The notes: a model not told the origin generated them from the letters alone. DNA of 64,000 nucleotides from Flavobacterium stagni (GCF_004122105.1 NZ_SBKN01000004.1:62001-126000); one strand, 5' to 3'; positions 44,478 through 53,609 are shown, numbered from the stretch's first letter. Numbers and translations are program-made.

Positions 44478-46204
44478 TAGTGTAACTGCATTGCAGCGAT
44501 TATGTTTTTAATTTTTTGGTCTAATTCAGCTTCTACCAAGTCAATTTCGTCGAGCGACAACACAGGCGCATTGACACTGAAATAGAATTTGATTTTGGGT
44601 TCGGTCCCACTGGGGCGTGCGCAAATCTTACTGCCGTCTTCCAAATAGTAAATCAATACATTGGATTTTGGGATGGTAATGTCAAATTCGCTACCGTTCA
44701 TGATATCGCGTCCTTTGGACGTTTGATAATCTTCAATACACACCACGCGTTGTCCGTTAATTTCCGCCACCGGATTTTCACGCAAGTCTACCATCATTTG
44801 GTAGATTTCTTGTAAGCCTGAAATGCCTTTTTTAGTAAGCGAAATCAGGTGTTCTTTATAAAATCCGTGGTCCACGTAGAGGTTTAATAATTCCTGGTAA
44901 AGCGAACTTCCAGATGCTTTGGCTTGAGCAGCAATTTCGCACACCAATAATGTGGCGCCTACGGCATCTTTGTCGCGTACGGCATCACCGACCATGAATC
45001 CGAAACTCTCTTCACCACCACCGATGAATTGGAGTTCGGGGAAGTCTTTGATGAATTTAGCGATCCATTTGAATCCGGTTAAACCTACTTTACATTCCAC
45101 ATCATAAGCGGCCGCCAATTCCAACATCATAGGAGTCGACACTATAGTGGAGCCAATGAACTGTTTGCCGTTGATTTTTCCGGCGCGTTTCCATTGTTCC
45201 AACAAATAGGCGGTCATGATGACCATGGTTTGGTTTCCGTTTAACAAGACCAATTCGTTGTTGGTATTGCGGACAGCAACGCCCAATCGGTCTGAGTCGG
45301 GGTCAGTTCCCACCACGATGTCAGCGCCAATTTCGTTGGCCAACGCCAAGGCCATGGTTAAGGCTTCGGGTTCTTCGGGGTTGGGTGATTTTACAGTAGG
45401 GAAGTCGCCGTTGGGTTCGGCTTGTTCTTTTACAATATTCAAATCGGTATAGCCTGCAGCGGTTAATACGTAAGGAATCGCTTTGATGGAGGTGCCGTGT
45501 AACGAAGTGTACACAATTTTCAATCCTTCACGCGCTTCTTTTGGCGTATTGAAACTCGCATTGGCTAGGGTAGAGGCCACAAAGGCTTCGTCGATAGCCG
45601 TGTCAATGTATTCAATCAAATTGTCATTGGCTTCAAAGCGAATGTCGGCGTAATTAAGGGCTTCAATCACTTGGATAATTTCGCCGTCTTGTGGCGGAAC
45701 CAATTGCCCGCCGTCTTGCCAATATACTTTATAACCGTTGTATTCGGGTGGATTGTGAGAGGCTGTCAACACAATACCAGCATGGCAATTTAAATGTTTT
45801 AAGGCGAAAGACAATTCGGGAGTAGGACGCATTTCAGAGAACAAATACACATGAATTCCATTGGCTGAAAATACATCGGCGACAACTTTAGCAAGTGTAT
45901 CACTGTTGTGTCGGCAATCGTAAGCAATGGCCACTTTCAAGGCTTCACCTGGAAAACTTTTGATTAAATAATCCGAAAGTCCTTGAGTGTTTTTCCCAAG
46001 AGTATATTTGTTGATGCGGTTAGTGCCTACGCCCATAACGCCGCGCATCCCGCCCGTTCCGAATTCAAGGTTTTTATAAAAACTCTCTTCCAATTCTTTT
46101 GGGTTGGAAGCCATCATTTCGCGGATAGCCGCTTGGGTATGTTCGTCAAAGGTTGGAGTCAACCATTCGTTTACTTTGTCTAAAACGTGCGATTCAATTT
46201 GCAT
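44477..46204 (-). CDS. Phospho-sugar mutase (phosphoglucomutase/phosphomannomutase family)
   Basis: 575 residues, the long alpha-D-phosphohexomutase form common in Firmicutes and Bacteroidota. The phosphoserine loop TASHNPPEYNGYK is near residue 145, the metal loop DPDSDR near 301, the sugar-binding GGGEESFGF near 385, and the phosphate-binding RPSGTEPKIKFY near the C-terminus. It interconverts the 1- and 6-phosphates of glucose or mannose and feeds nucleotide-sugar synthesis. Its stop shares one base with the ABC exporter start (TAATG type), so translation is coupled. Confidence 0.94.
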   Translation of the reverse strand: MQIESHVLDKVNEWLTPTFDEHTQAAIREMMASNPKELEESFYKNLEFGTGGMRGVMGVGTNRINKYTLGKNTQGLSDYLIKSFPGEALKVAIAYDCRHNSDTLAKVVADVFSANGIHVYLFSEMRPTPELSFALKHLNCHAGIVLTASHNPPEYNGYKVYWQDGGQLVPPQDGEIIQVIEALNYADIRFEANDNLIEYIDTAIDEAFVASTLANASFNTPKEAREGLKIVYTSLHGTSIKAIPYVLTAAGYTDLNIVKEQAEPNGDFPTVKSPNPEEPEALTMALALANEIGADIVVGTDPDSDRLGVAVRNTNNELVLLNGNQTMVIMTAYLLEQWKRAGKINGKQFIGSTIVSTPMMLELAAAYDVECKVGLTGFKWIAKFIKDFPELQFIGGGEESFGFMVGDAVRDKDAVGATLLVCEIAAQAKASGSSLYQELLNLYVDHGFYKEHLISLTKKGISGLQEIYQMMVDLRENPVAEINGQRVVCIEDYQTSKGRDIMNGSEFDITIPKSNVLIYYLEDGSKICARPSGTEPKIKFYFSVNAPVLSLDEIDLVEAELDQKIKNIIAAMQLH

Positions 46205-46253
46205 TTTAATAAGTTTTTAAATCCAAAAGTGTTGTGTTGAGTTTAAAAAACAA

Positions 46254-47204
46254 TTAGCGTTCTTCCGCAATTTTATAGCGTTCTTCGTTGCTTTTGGTGC
46301 GAAGGATTATTTCGCCCAAGAAACCGGCCAAGAACAATTGGGTTCCAATGATCATCGAAGTTAGCGCAATATAGAATAACGGGTTGCTTGTCACTAATAT
46401 GGTATGGAAACCGGTATATAATTTAATCAATTTCACGGCAATGATAATTCCGGTCGAAATGAATCCGAGTACAAACATCAAGGCTCCGAAAGCGCCGAAC
46501 AAGTGCATTGGACGTTTGCCGTAACGCGAGAGGAACCAAATGGTGATCAGGTCCAAAAAGCCGTTGATAAAACGACTCATGCCAAATTTGGATTCGCCGT
46601 ATTTACGAGCTTGGTGGATGACTACCTTTTCGCCAATCTTGTTAAACCCTGCATTTTTGGCAAGTACAGGAATGTAGCGGTGCATTTCACCCGAAACTTC
46701 TACGTTTTTTACCACAAGGTTGCGGTACGCTTTTAAACCACAGTTGAAGTCGTTCAAATAGACACCCGATGTTTTTCGAGCCGCCCAGTTGAATAATTTT
46801 GAAGGTAGGTTTTTGGTCACCACGTTATCGTAGCGTTTTTTCTTCCAACCCGAAACCAAGTCGAAGTTTTCTTCGGTAACCATTTTGAATAAGCCTGGAA
46901 TCTCATCCGGACTGTCTTGTAGGTCAGCATCCATCGTAATTACCACATCGCCTTGGGCACGGGCAAAGCCGGCATGCAACGCTTGCGATTTACCATAGTT
47001 ACGGAAAAAACGAATCCCTTTTACGTTGGGATTTTCTTGGCACAAGCCTTCAATGACGTTCCAGGATTGGTCAGTACTTCCGTCGTCGATAAAAAGAACT
47101 TCGTAGGTGTATTGGTTTTCATCCATTACCTTTTTAATCCACTTGTGGAGTTCAGGCAAGGATTCTTGTTCGTTAAGTAACGGGATTATAATGGAAATAT
47201 TCAT
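46254..47204 (-). CDS. Family 2 glycosyltransferase, polyprenyl-phosphate sugar transferase type
   Basis: 316 residues. GT-A fold with NEQESLPELHKWI, FIDDGSTDQSW (residues 38-48) and the metal-binding DAD near 93 (TMDADLQDSPDEIP). YRNLVVKNVEVSGEMHRYIPVLA is typical of the DPM1/GtrB/ArnC group. Two C-terminal membrane helices (HLFGAFGALMFVLGFISTGIIIAV and IALTSMIIGTQLFLAGFLG) complete it. It likely loads a sugar onto undecaprenyl phosphate at the inner membrane. It sits 4 bp after the DUF4199 gene and before the mutase gene. Confidence 0.93.
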   Translation of the reverse strand: MNISIIIPLLNEQESLPELHKWIKKVMDENQYTYEVLFIDDGSTDQSWNVIEGLCQENPNVKGIRFFRNYGKSQALHAGFARAQGDVVITMDADLQDSPDEIPGLFKMVTEENFDLVSGWKKKRYDNVVTKNLPSKLFNWAARKTSGVYLNDFNCGLKAYRNLVVKNVEVSGEMHRYIPVLAKNAGFNKIGEKVVIHQARKYGESKFGMSRFINGFLDLITIWFLSRYGKRPMHLFGAFGALMFVLGFISTGIIIAVKLIKLYTGFHTILVTSNPLFYIALTSMIIGTQLFLAGFLGEIILRTKSNEERYKIAEER

Positions 47205-47208
47205 CTAC

Positions 47209-47745
47209 TTAGAAAGTGGCTTGTTCTTTTTTTACAATGAGCCCAACAATGGTTCCGTGAATTAATCCTACAAAACTATACATGAGGATGGAAGTAGGAA
47301 TTAAAACATAGGGTTTCATGAATTTTTCCATGATGGATAAACTCATTTCCATTTGTTCTTTACTCAAATTAGGGTTTTGTTGGATGGTGATGCTACGTAT
47401 TTTTTCCATCAATTCAGGGATGAAATCCGGGAAGACAATCGTGAAAATCCAAAAGAAAATACTGTAAATCAAGGCCGCAATGGCACCCATTCCCACCGTA
47501 ATTTTTATCGCTTCTCCAATAGAAATGAATCCGTTGTTGCTTTTTTTGTATTGGTTCGAACCCATATAACCCAACGCGAAAGGCAAGATTAAGAAGTTCA
47601 ATAAATTAATAACAAGTCCGTACGTTTTATTGGTTTGTGGATCAATGTTCATCACATAACCCACCACAAATTCTAACACCATTACGATGCCGAATAAAGC
47701 GCCGTAATTTAAAATCGTTTTTCCAACTGTAGTTTTTTGTTCCAT
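47209..47745 (-). CDS. DUF4199 membrane protein
   Basis: 178 residues from ATG at 47745; the longer frame adds 11 residues that would start upstream of the leader. Four membrane helices (about 15-35, 48-65, 83-105, 145-170) and a cytosolic or periplasmic loop between the last two (FIPELMEKIRSITIQQNPNLSKEQMEMSL) match DUF4199, a Bacteroidota family without known function. It often neighbours glycosyltransferase genes, as it does here, and heads the four-gene unit that ends with the ABC exporter. Confidence 0.88.
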   Translation of the reverse strand: MEQKTTVGKTILNYGALFGIVMVLEFVVGYVMNIDPQTNKTYGLVINLLNFLILPFALGYMGSNQYKKSNNGFISIGEAIKITVGMGAIAALIYSIFFWIFTIVFPDFIPELMEKIRSITIQQNPNLSKEQMEMSLSIMEKFMKPYVLIPTSILMYSFVGLIHGTIVGLIVKKEQATF

Positions 47746-47775
47746 GTCTGTTAAGTATTGGTAAGATTCAACCCG

Positions 47776-47783
47776 CAAATATA
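47776..47783 (-). promoter_or_regulatory. -7 box for the DUF4199-GT2-mutase-ABC operon
   Basis: TATATTTG on the minus strand, exact consensus, predicted leader about 26 nt. Confidence 0.6.
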
Positions 47784-47860
47784 GTGAATCTGCCGTAACG
47801 ATTTTCGGATTTTCGGATTAAAAAAAAGTGATTTTGAGTTTGATAATTGAAAATTAGTTG

Positions 47861-47868
47861 TATTTTTG
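47861..47868 (+). promoter_or_regulatory. -7 box for rpmE2
   Basis: TATTTTTG, exact consensus, about 107 bases upstream of the start; this predicts an unusually long leader for this window. Confidence 0.6.
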
Positions 47869-47871
47869 CAC

Positions 47872-47974
47872 ACTCAAAATTAAAAGGATTAATAAAAAGT
47901 TGCAGCCGGCTAATACCTTTTGATTGAAAAGCATCAAGGCCAACTGCTTCATAACTAATAAAAAGATTTACAAG
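47872..47974 (+). promoter_or_regulatory. Structured leader of rpmE2
   Basis: The leader can fold: GCAG (47902-47905) with CTGC (47944-47947), and inside it CC-TT-TTGAT (47918-47926) with ATCAAGG (47935-47941). L31 genes in several other phyla have autoregulatory leaders, so this could be one, but the link is inference. Confidence 0.4.
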
Positions 47975-48226
47975 ATGAAACAAGGTATTCACCCAGAAAA
48001 TTACAGATTAGTAGCTTTCAAAGATATGTCAAACGAGGATGTATTTATCACAAAGTCTACTGTTGAAACTAAAGAAACAATCGTTGTAGACGGAGTAGAA
48101 TATCCGGTTTATAAAATGGAGATTTCAAGAACATCACACCCATTTTACACTGGTAAATCAAAACTAATCGATACTGCCGGACGTATTGATAAATTCAAAA
48201 CCAAATACGCTAAACACGGTAAGTAA
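47975..48226 (+). CDS. rpmE2: 50S ribosomal protein L31 type B
   Basis: 83 residues from ATG at 47975 ([19 protein letters not shown]), the normal length and N-terminus; the frame is open 17 codons further. [34 protein letters not shown] is the L31 signature. No CxxC pairs are present, so it is the zinc-free type. It helps bridge the ribosomal subunits. A single gene with its own promoter, structured leader and terminator. Confidence 0.97.
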   Translation: MKQGIHPENYRLVAFKDMSNEDVFITKSTVETKETIVVDGVEYPVYKMEISRTSHPFYTGKSKLIDTAGRIDKFKTKYAKHGK

Positions 48227-48259
48227 TTTGATATTTATTGTGTGTTCAAATACAAAGAG

Positions 48260-48283
48260 ACCATCCTTCGGGGTGGTTTTTTT
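48260..48283 (+). terminator. rpmE2 terminator
   Basis: ACCATCC / GGGTGGT with a TTCG loop (one U-G pair) and a T-run. Its core is nearly the same as the terminator at 31908. Confidence 0.9.
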
Positions 48284-48299
48284 ATTGCCTAAAACTTCG

Positions 48300-48307
48300 T
48301 ACTTTTG
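48300..48307 (+). promoter_or_regulatory. -7 box for the glmU-family gene
   Basis: TACTTTTG, exact consensus, predicted leader about 20 nt to ATG 48331. Confidence 0.6.
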
Positions 48308-48330
48308 ACGCTTTAGCTGAACAAACTACC

Positions 48331-49506
48331 ATGAATTATATCCTTTTCGACGGTCCCGTCCGTACTGCCTTACTTCCGTTTACCTTTACCCGTCCCGTAT
48401 GTGATATTCGTGTTGGGATTTTGACGATTCGTGAAAAATGGGAAAAACATTTGGGGTACACCACCACTACTTTAACGGAAGACTATTTGTCTGAAAAGTT
48501 TCCTATGGTGGAAATGGAGGCCAATGTGATGATCAACGGTGCCTATTTCCCAAATCCTGTTTTGGTGGAAATGGTGCGTAATTTGGAACCCAACCAAGCG
48601 ATCTTTCGCGGAGAAGATGTCGTTGCTTTTTACACCACGGATACCCAAGAGGAAGTAGATTTTGATACGTATGAAATCTTAGAGTATACCGATGACTGTT
48701 TGAAAATCGAACATACCTGGGATATTTTTGCTAAAAACGATGCGGCCATTCGCGAGGATTTCGAATTCTTAACGGCCGATCGTCATTCGCAACCCATTCC
48801 GAAGTCGGTTAATGTGATTAGCCCAGAAAACATTTTTATTGAAGAAGGCGCGCGTCTCGAGTTTGTGACGTTAAACGCGTCTGCGGGTCCGATTTACATT
48901 GGTAAAAATGCCGAAATCATGGAAGGTTCTGTAATTCGCGGTCCATTTGCCTTGTGCGAAGAAGCCCAAGTGAAGTTGGCCACCAAGATATATGGAGCGA
49001 CTACCGTAGGGCCGCATAGCCGTGTGGGTGGTGAAGTAAGCAATTCAGTTTTATTTGCCTATTCCAATAAAGGACACGATGGTTTCTTAGGGAATTCGGT
49101 GTTGGGCGAATGGTGCAACATTGGCGCCGACAGCAATAACTCCAATTTGAAAAACAACTACGAGGAAGTTCGCTTATGGAGCTACGAAACCGAAGGTTTT
49201 GCACGCACCGGACTCCAATTCTGTGGTTTGATGATGGGAGATCACAGCAAGTGTGGGATCAATACCATGTTCAATACCGGAACGGTAGTGGGTGTTTCTT
49301 CGAATATCTTCGGATCGGGATTTCCGCGCAACTTTGTTCCTAGTTTTAGCTGGGGTGGCGCTTCAGGAATGACGACCTATCTCACGAGCAAGGCGTTTCA
49401 AACCGCCAAAATCGTTATGGCTCGCCGTCATGTGGAATTTGACGAAGTCGAAGCCCGTATTTTGGAACATGTGTTTGAGGAGACGAAGAAATATCGGAAG
49501 GAATAA
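48331..49506 (+). CDS. GlmU-family sugar nucleotidyltransferase/acetyltransferase-like protein
   Basis: 391 residues from ATG at 48331, supported by the -7 box; the longer frame runs through the rpmE2 terminator. The N-terminal 190 residues (MNYILFDGPVRTALLPFTFTRPVCDIRVGILTIREKW) are the divergent nucleotidyltransferase-like part of the alternative Bacteroidota GlmU family. The C-terminal half is a left-handed beta-helix of hexapeptide repeats (IFIEEGARLEFVTLNASAGPIYIGKNAEIMEGSVI). It probably makes UDP-N-acetylglucosamine from glucosamine-1-phosphate for wall and lipid A. Whether both activities remain cannot be told here. Confidence 0.87.
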   Translation: MNYILFDGPVRTALLPFTFTRPVCDIRVGILTIREKWEKHLGYTTTTLTEDYLSEKFPMVEMEANVMINGAYFPNPVLVEMVRNLEPNQAIFRGEDVVAFYTTDTQEEVDFDTYEILEYTDDCLKIEHTWDIFAKNDAAIREDFEFLTADRHSQPIPKSVNVISPENIFIEEGARLEFVTLNASAGPIYIGKNAEIMEGSVIRGPFALCEEAQVKLATKIYGATTVGPHSRVGGEVSNSVLFAYSNKGHDGFLGNSVLGEWCNIGADSNNSNLKNNYEEVRLWSYETEGFARTGLQFCGLMMGDHSKCGINTMFNTGTVVGVSSNIFGSGFPRNFVPSFSWGGASGMTTYLTSKAFQTAKIVMARRHVEFDEVEARILEHVFEETKKYRKE

Positions 49507-49620
49507 GAGTTGATTTGAAAATTTGAAAATTTTTAGATTTGAAAATTTCTATTCGCTCTTAAGAAAAGCGCTGGTTTTCTTTGTGATTTATATTCAATCC
49601 ATTTTACGATAAAAAATATG

Positions 49621-49628
49621 TACCTTTG
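49621..49628 (+). promoter_or_regulatory. -7 box for mtaB
   Basis: TACCTTTG, exact consensus, predicted leader about 41 nt to ATG 49673. Confidence 0.6.
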
Positions 49629-49672
49629 CGGCCGCAATCACTTGACAACGATTTCTAGGGTTGTGTGCATTT

Positions 49673-51001
49673 ATGGAACAGCAAAAAAAAGTAGCCTTTT
49701 ATACCTTAGGCTGTAAGCTCAATTTCTCCGAAACGTCTACTATCGCGAGAAATTTTCAAGATGAAGGATTCGAACGTGTCGACTTTGAAGACGTAGCCGA
49801 TATCTATGTGATCAATACGTGTTCGGTGACGGATAATGCCGACAAACAATTCAAACAAGTCGTAAAAAAAGCTTTAAAGCTCAACGAAAAAGCGTTTGTG
49901 GCAGCCGTGGGTTGTTATGCCCAATTGAAACCGGAAGAACTAGCCGCAGTTGATGGTGTGGACTTGGTTTTGGGCGCTACTGAAAAATTCAAAATCACCG
50001 ATTACATTCACGATTTGTCCAAAAATGATATGGGCGAAGTGCATTCTTGTGAAATTGAGGAAGCGGACTTCTATGTGGGCAGCTATTCCATCGGTGATCG
50101 CACCCGCGCGTTTTTGAAAGTGCAAGACGGCTGTGATTATAAATGTACCTATTGTACGATTCCATTGGCGCGTGGTATTTCCCGTAGTGATACCATGGCG
50201 AATGTGTTGCAAAACGCTGCTGAAATCTCTAAACAAGGCATCAAAGAAATCGTTTTGACGGGTGTCAACATTGGGGATTATGGTAAGGGCGAATTTGGGA
50301 ACAAAAAACACGAACATACGTTCTTGGAATTGGTGCAAGCTTTGGATCAAGTGGACGGAATTGAACGGTTACGTATTTCGTCGATCGAACCCAATTTGTT
50401 GAAAAACGAAACCATTGAGTTTGTCGCCCAGAGTCGGACCTTTGTGCCGCATTTCCATATTCCTTTGCAATCGGGCAGCAATGCTATTTTGAAAAAAATG
50501 AAGCGCCGTTACATGCGCGAACTCTACACGGAACGCGTCGCTACAATTCGTGAAGTGATGCCGCATGCCTGTATTGGCGTGGATGTGATTGTAGGTTTTC
50601 CGGGTGAAACGGACGAGCATTTCTTGGAAACCTATCATTTCTTAAACGAACTGGATATTTCGTATTTGCATGTGTTTACCTATTCCGAACGCGATAATAC
50701 CGAAGCCGCTTTGATGGACGGTGTAGTACCGAATAATGTGCGCGCTAAACGCAGTAAGATGTTGCGTGGCTTGTCGGTCAAAAAACGCCGCGCCTTTTAT
50801 GAAAGTCAGTTGGGTACTACCCGCACGGTTTTATTTGAAGGCGAAAACAAAGAGGGCTACATCTATGGATTGACTGAAAACTATGTAAAAGTAAAAACAC
50901 CTTGGAATCCCGAATTGGTGAATACGTTACATGAAGTGCAGTTGACGCATATTGACGAAGATGGTGGTGTGCGGATTGCGTTTGTGAATGTTGCGGTGTA
51001 A
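49673..51001 (+). CDS. mtaB: tRNA t6A37 methylthiotransferase MtaB
   Basis: 442 residues from ATG at 49673; a TTG four codons upstream is the alternative. The N-terminal MTTase domain holds one iron-sulfur cluster with Cys14, Cys50 and Cys81. The radical SAM cluster is Cys154, Cys158 and Cys161 (DGCDYKCTYC), and a TRAM-like C-terminal domain follows (GTTRTVLFEGENKEGYIYGLTENYVKV). It adds methylthio to t6A37 in ANN-decoding tRNAs. Its stop codon is the first base triplet of the 47-bp direct repeat that bounds the downstream cassette. Confidence 0.95.
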   Translation: MEQQKKVAFYTLGCKLNFSETSTIARNFQDEGFERVDFEDVADIYVINTCSVTDNADKQFKQVVKKALKLNEKAFVAAVGCYAQLKPEELAAVDGVDLVLGATEKFKITDYIHDLSKNDMGEVHSCEIEEADFYVGSYSIGDRTRAFLKVQDGCDYKCTYCTIPLARGISRSDTMANVLQNAAEISKQGIKEIVLTGVNIGDYGKGEFGNKKHEHTFLELVQALDQVDGIERLRISSIEPNLLKNETIEFVAQSRTFVPHFHIPLQSGSNAILKKMKRRYMRELYTERVATIREVMPHACIGVDVIVGFPGETDEHFLETYHFLNELDISYLHVFTYSERDNTEAALMDGVVPNNVRAKRSKMLRGLSVKKRRAFYESQLGTTRTVLFEGENKEGYIYGLTENYVKVKTPWNPELVNTLHEVQLTHIDEDGGVRIAFVNVAV

Positions 51002-51045
51002 TTTCTAATACTTCGATCGAAAATGCAATCGCGTGATGCGGTAGA
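50999..51045 (+). repeat. 47-bp direct repeat, left copy
   Basis: 46 of 47 bases match 53610-53656. On the minus strand it encodes YRITRLHFRSKY plus stop, the C-terminus of the 113-residue protein gene at 53616-53957. Here it is a fragment with no gene attached; upstream residues read KTLEAF instead of the IYGYGV of the intact gene. Confidence 0.95.
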
Positions 51046-51091
51046 AGGCTTCAAGAGTTTTGACGGAAAATAAATAAATATAAGGTCACGA

Positions 51092-52450
51092 TTAATTTTT
51101 AATAATCTTGTGTGTAGAACTGTAATTCGCTGAAATTATTTTTAAAAAATAAATTCCCGATTGTAAAAAATCAATATTGATGTTTTTGGTATTTCCATCA
51201 AGTTCGTAAACAATATTTGAATAAATATCTAAAATTCGAATTTTAGAAACATCTTCATTTATGGAAATATTAATAGTACTCGTTGTTGGATTTGGATAAA
51301 CCAATATATTGTCTTCTGAGTTAATAATTGAGTTGTTTAAACTACAAGTGCTAAATAAAATTGGAGCATTTTGACTAACTGTAGTACCATTACCAAGTTG
51401 ACCAATATTATTTGAACCCCAGCAAAAAACATTACCTTGACTATTTTCTGCAAAACATTGAAAACCACCAGAAATAACTTTTGACCAATTAGATTCAATA
51501 CCTATCTGAGTGGGGATCAATTTATTTGTTGTTGAATTTATACCTAATTGTCCATTTGAATTTTGTCCCCACGACCATAAAGTGCCATCAGATTTAATTC
51601 CATAACAAGAAAAATTTCCTGCTGATAATGCTACCCAAGGTAAGTTTGAATTAATTAGTTGTGGAGTATTTCTACCTGATTGAGAATTAATTCCTAACTG
51701 TCCGCTTGAGTTTTGTCCCCAACTCCAAAGCGAACCGTTTGTTTGCAAAGCAACACTGTAATAAGTCCCCGTTTCAATATCAACCCATTGATTAGAACTT
51801 CCTATTTGAACAGGTGTTGATTTATCTAAATAACTTCCATCACCTAATTGCCCGAAATTATTTCTGCCCCATGACCATAATGTTCCATTAGATTTTAAGG
51901 CAATAGTATGATCCGCACCTGATGAAACTTTCACCCAATCTGAATTAGTTCCAATTTGTATAGGAGTGAAATTACCTATTGTTGTACCGTTTCCTAGTTG
52001 GTAATAAAAATTATCACCCCAAGCCCATAAGGTCCCATTATTTTTTAATCCTATTGAAAAATCACCTCCACACTCGACTCTAAACCAATCATTTGAAGAT
52101 CCAACTTGTACAGGTGAAGTTCTTGTAAATGAAGTACCATCTCCCAATTCACCATTCCCGTTAAATCCCCATGCCCATAATGTGCCATCTAATTTTATTC
52201 CAAGACAATAATTATATCCCGTTGTAACCGATCGCCAATTATTCAACGAACCTGATTGCGCGGGAGGAGAGACAATATTGGAAGTTGTGCCCAGACCAAT
52301 CTCTCCAGATGTATTTGAACCCCATCCCCAAAGTGTTCCATCTGTTTTGATACCCATTGAGAAATTTCCTTTGCTGTAAATTCCTTGCCAACATTGAGAA
52401 TAAGCATTGGCAAATCCAATAAATATTAGAGTAACTAGTATTTTTTTCAT
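51092..52450 (-). CDS. RCC1-repeat beta-propeller protein with T9SS sorting domain
   Basis: 452 residues. Signal peptide ends ANAYSQ. Seven RCC1-type blades follow, each with a GTLWxWG start (GTLWGWG, GTLWAWG twice, GTLWSWG, GSLWSWG, GTLWSWG, GNVFCWG) and a GQLG-like turn, giving a full seven-bladed propeller at about 25-370. The C-terminus is a T9SS type A sorting domain (ILVYPNPTTSTINISI to KIIKN). It is a surface or secreted binding protein of unknown target. It overlaps the upstream gene by 4 bases (ATGA). The sequence is visibly more AT-rich than the flanking housekeeping genes, suggesting recent transfer. Confidence 0.93.
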   Translation of the reverse strand: MKKILVTLIFIGFANAYSQCWQGIYSKGNFSMGIKTDGTLWGWGSNTSGEIGLGTTSNIVSPPAQSGSLNNWRSVTTGYNYCLGIKLDGTLWAWGFNGNGELGDGTSFTRTSPVQVGSSNDWFRVECGGDFSIGLKNNGTLWAWGDNFYYQLGNGTTIGNFTPIQIGTNSDWVKVSSGADHTIALKSNGTLWSWGRNNFGQLGDGSYLDKSTPVQIGSSNQWVDIETGTYYSVALQTNGSLWSWGQNSSGQLGINSQSGRNTPQLINSNLPWVALSAGNFSCYGIKSDGTLWSWGQNSNGQLGINSTTNKLIPTQIGIESNWSKVISGGFQCFAENSQGNVFCWGSNNIGQLGNGTTVSQNAPILFSTCSLNNSIINSEDNILVYPNPTTSTINISINEDVSKIRILDIYSNIVYELDGNTKNINIDFLQSGIYFLKIISANYSSTHKIIKN

Positions 52451-53559
52451 TTGTCGTAGTATATAATTTCACGTTCTGCTATCAGTGATGGTTTTCCTTC
52501 TTTTGTGCCTTCTAAATACATATAACATTTGATCCAATTTTTATGATCATCGTATTCATAGTCGTAATAGCGTGGTCTTCGGGAAACTCTTGTCATGGGC
52601 TGCCCCTCAAAATCAGGTAAAAAATCAATTTGAATTAAATCGCCATATTCATTATAATACCGTACTGTTTTTTTGATCTTTGAAGAATATTCCCCTTTAA
52701 TGTCATAGTAAATAGACTTTTCGACATAATCCAACTTTCGGTGGTACACATATTCCTCGCTACACAAAAGTTCTTCTTTTGATGACAAGCTTACAAATAC
52801 AATTCTCCCTTGTGCATCGTATTTAAAGTTTGCAATCATTTCGGGATAGTATTCATTCAATTCAAAATCAGTCCTTAAAAAATTAATGTTTACTCTATCG
52901 ATATCATACTTGGGATTTAACTTAATGGAATATATTATCTTTGTAACTTGACTTTTTTCATTATAGTAATAAGTACGAACAGTACATATAATTTTTTTTG
53001 AATCCTTCAAAGATTGAAGTGAGTCTAGCGAAACACCCCATTCATATTCATTTTCAATAAGTATTTTATTTTGCTTATCTAAAATGTAACTAAACTTTGC
53101 AATATTAAATGCATCTTTTACCTCACCCGGTTCAGGTCCTTTTATACAATAGTCATATTGCGGAAATAAAGGTTTATCATATACATTAAGGTATCTTTTT
53201 TTTAAGTTACTTTTTATTTTTTTCTTAAAAATGGAATTATCATAATAATAAGTATAAATATCTTTCTTTCTCTGTTGGTATACTGTATCAATAGTTCCTC
53301 CCCAGAAGGTTTTGCATTGTCCTGTTGGATAATAATAAAAATCAAATTTAGGTGTAGCATCAGCCCTGAGCCTCATACTATTATATTCTTGGGTGCTGAT
53401 ATTGGGTTTTATATAGGAATATTTTCTTCGAATACTTTTTACTTTCCCATAGAAATGATATTCGTAGTTATCTTTAAAAAAATAGTTTGCATCATCTAAA
53501 TCCTGTGCAGAAGTTAGAACTGCAGTAAATAAAAATAGGGTGGTAATTAGATATTTCAT
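52447..53559 (-). CDS. Secreted Tyr-rich protein of unknown family (cassette gene)
   Basis: 370 residues. A signal peptide ends LFTAVLTSAQ. The mature part is Tyr- and Lys-rich with recurring strand-turn pieces such as NFKYDAQGRIVFVS, TVRYYNEYGDLIQIDF and YEYDDHKNWIKCYMYLEG, which resemble YD/RHS-type repeats but are irregular. I do not recognise a family. There is no sorting domain of the usual kind at the end, so it may stay in the periplasm or outer membrane. It is coupled to the RCC1 gene by an ATGA overlap. Base use is AT-rich, like its partner and unlike the flanks. Confidence 0.85.
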   Translation of the reverse strand: MKYLITTLFLFTAVLTSAQDLDDANYFFKDNYEYHFYGKVKSIRRKYSYIKPNISTQEYNSMRLRADATPKFDFYYYPTGQCKTFWGGTIDTVYQQRKKDIYTYYYDNSIFKKKIKSNLKKRYLNVYDKPLFPQYDYCIKGPEPGEVKDAFNIAKFSYILDKQNKILIENEYEWGVSLDSLQSLKDSKKIICTVRTYYYNEKSQVTKIIYSIKLNPKYDIDRVNINFLRTDFELNEYYPEMIANFKYDAQGRIVFVSLSSKEELLCSEEYVYHRKLDYVEKSIYYDIKGEYSSKIKKTVRYYNEYGDLIQIDFLPDFEGQPMTRVSRRPRYYDYEYDDHKNWIKCYMYLEGTKEGKPSLIAEREIIYYDK

Positions 53560-53609
53560 TGTACAGGTTTTTGGGCGGATAGTGATTTACAGCAGTATAA
53601 AAATAAGCA

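Noticed and set aside
48238..48330. N-terminal extension of the GlmU-family protein
   Set aside because: It would run through the rpmE2 terminator and the -7 box at 48300; the ATG at 48331 fits family and promoter.
51092..53559. A toxin-immunity or defence pair in the cassette
   Set aside because: Both products have signal peptides and one has a T9SS sorting domain; there is no nuclease, helicase or toxin motif. A surface pair is the simpler reading.
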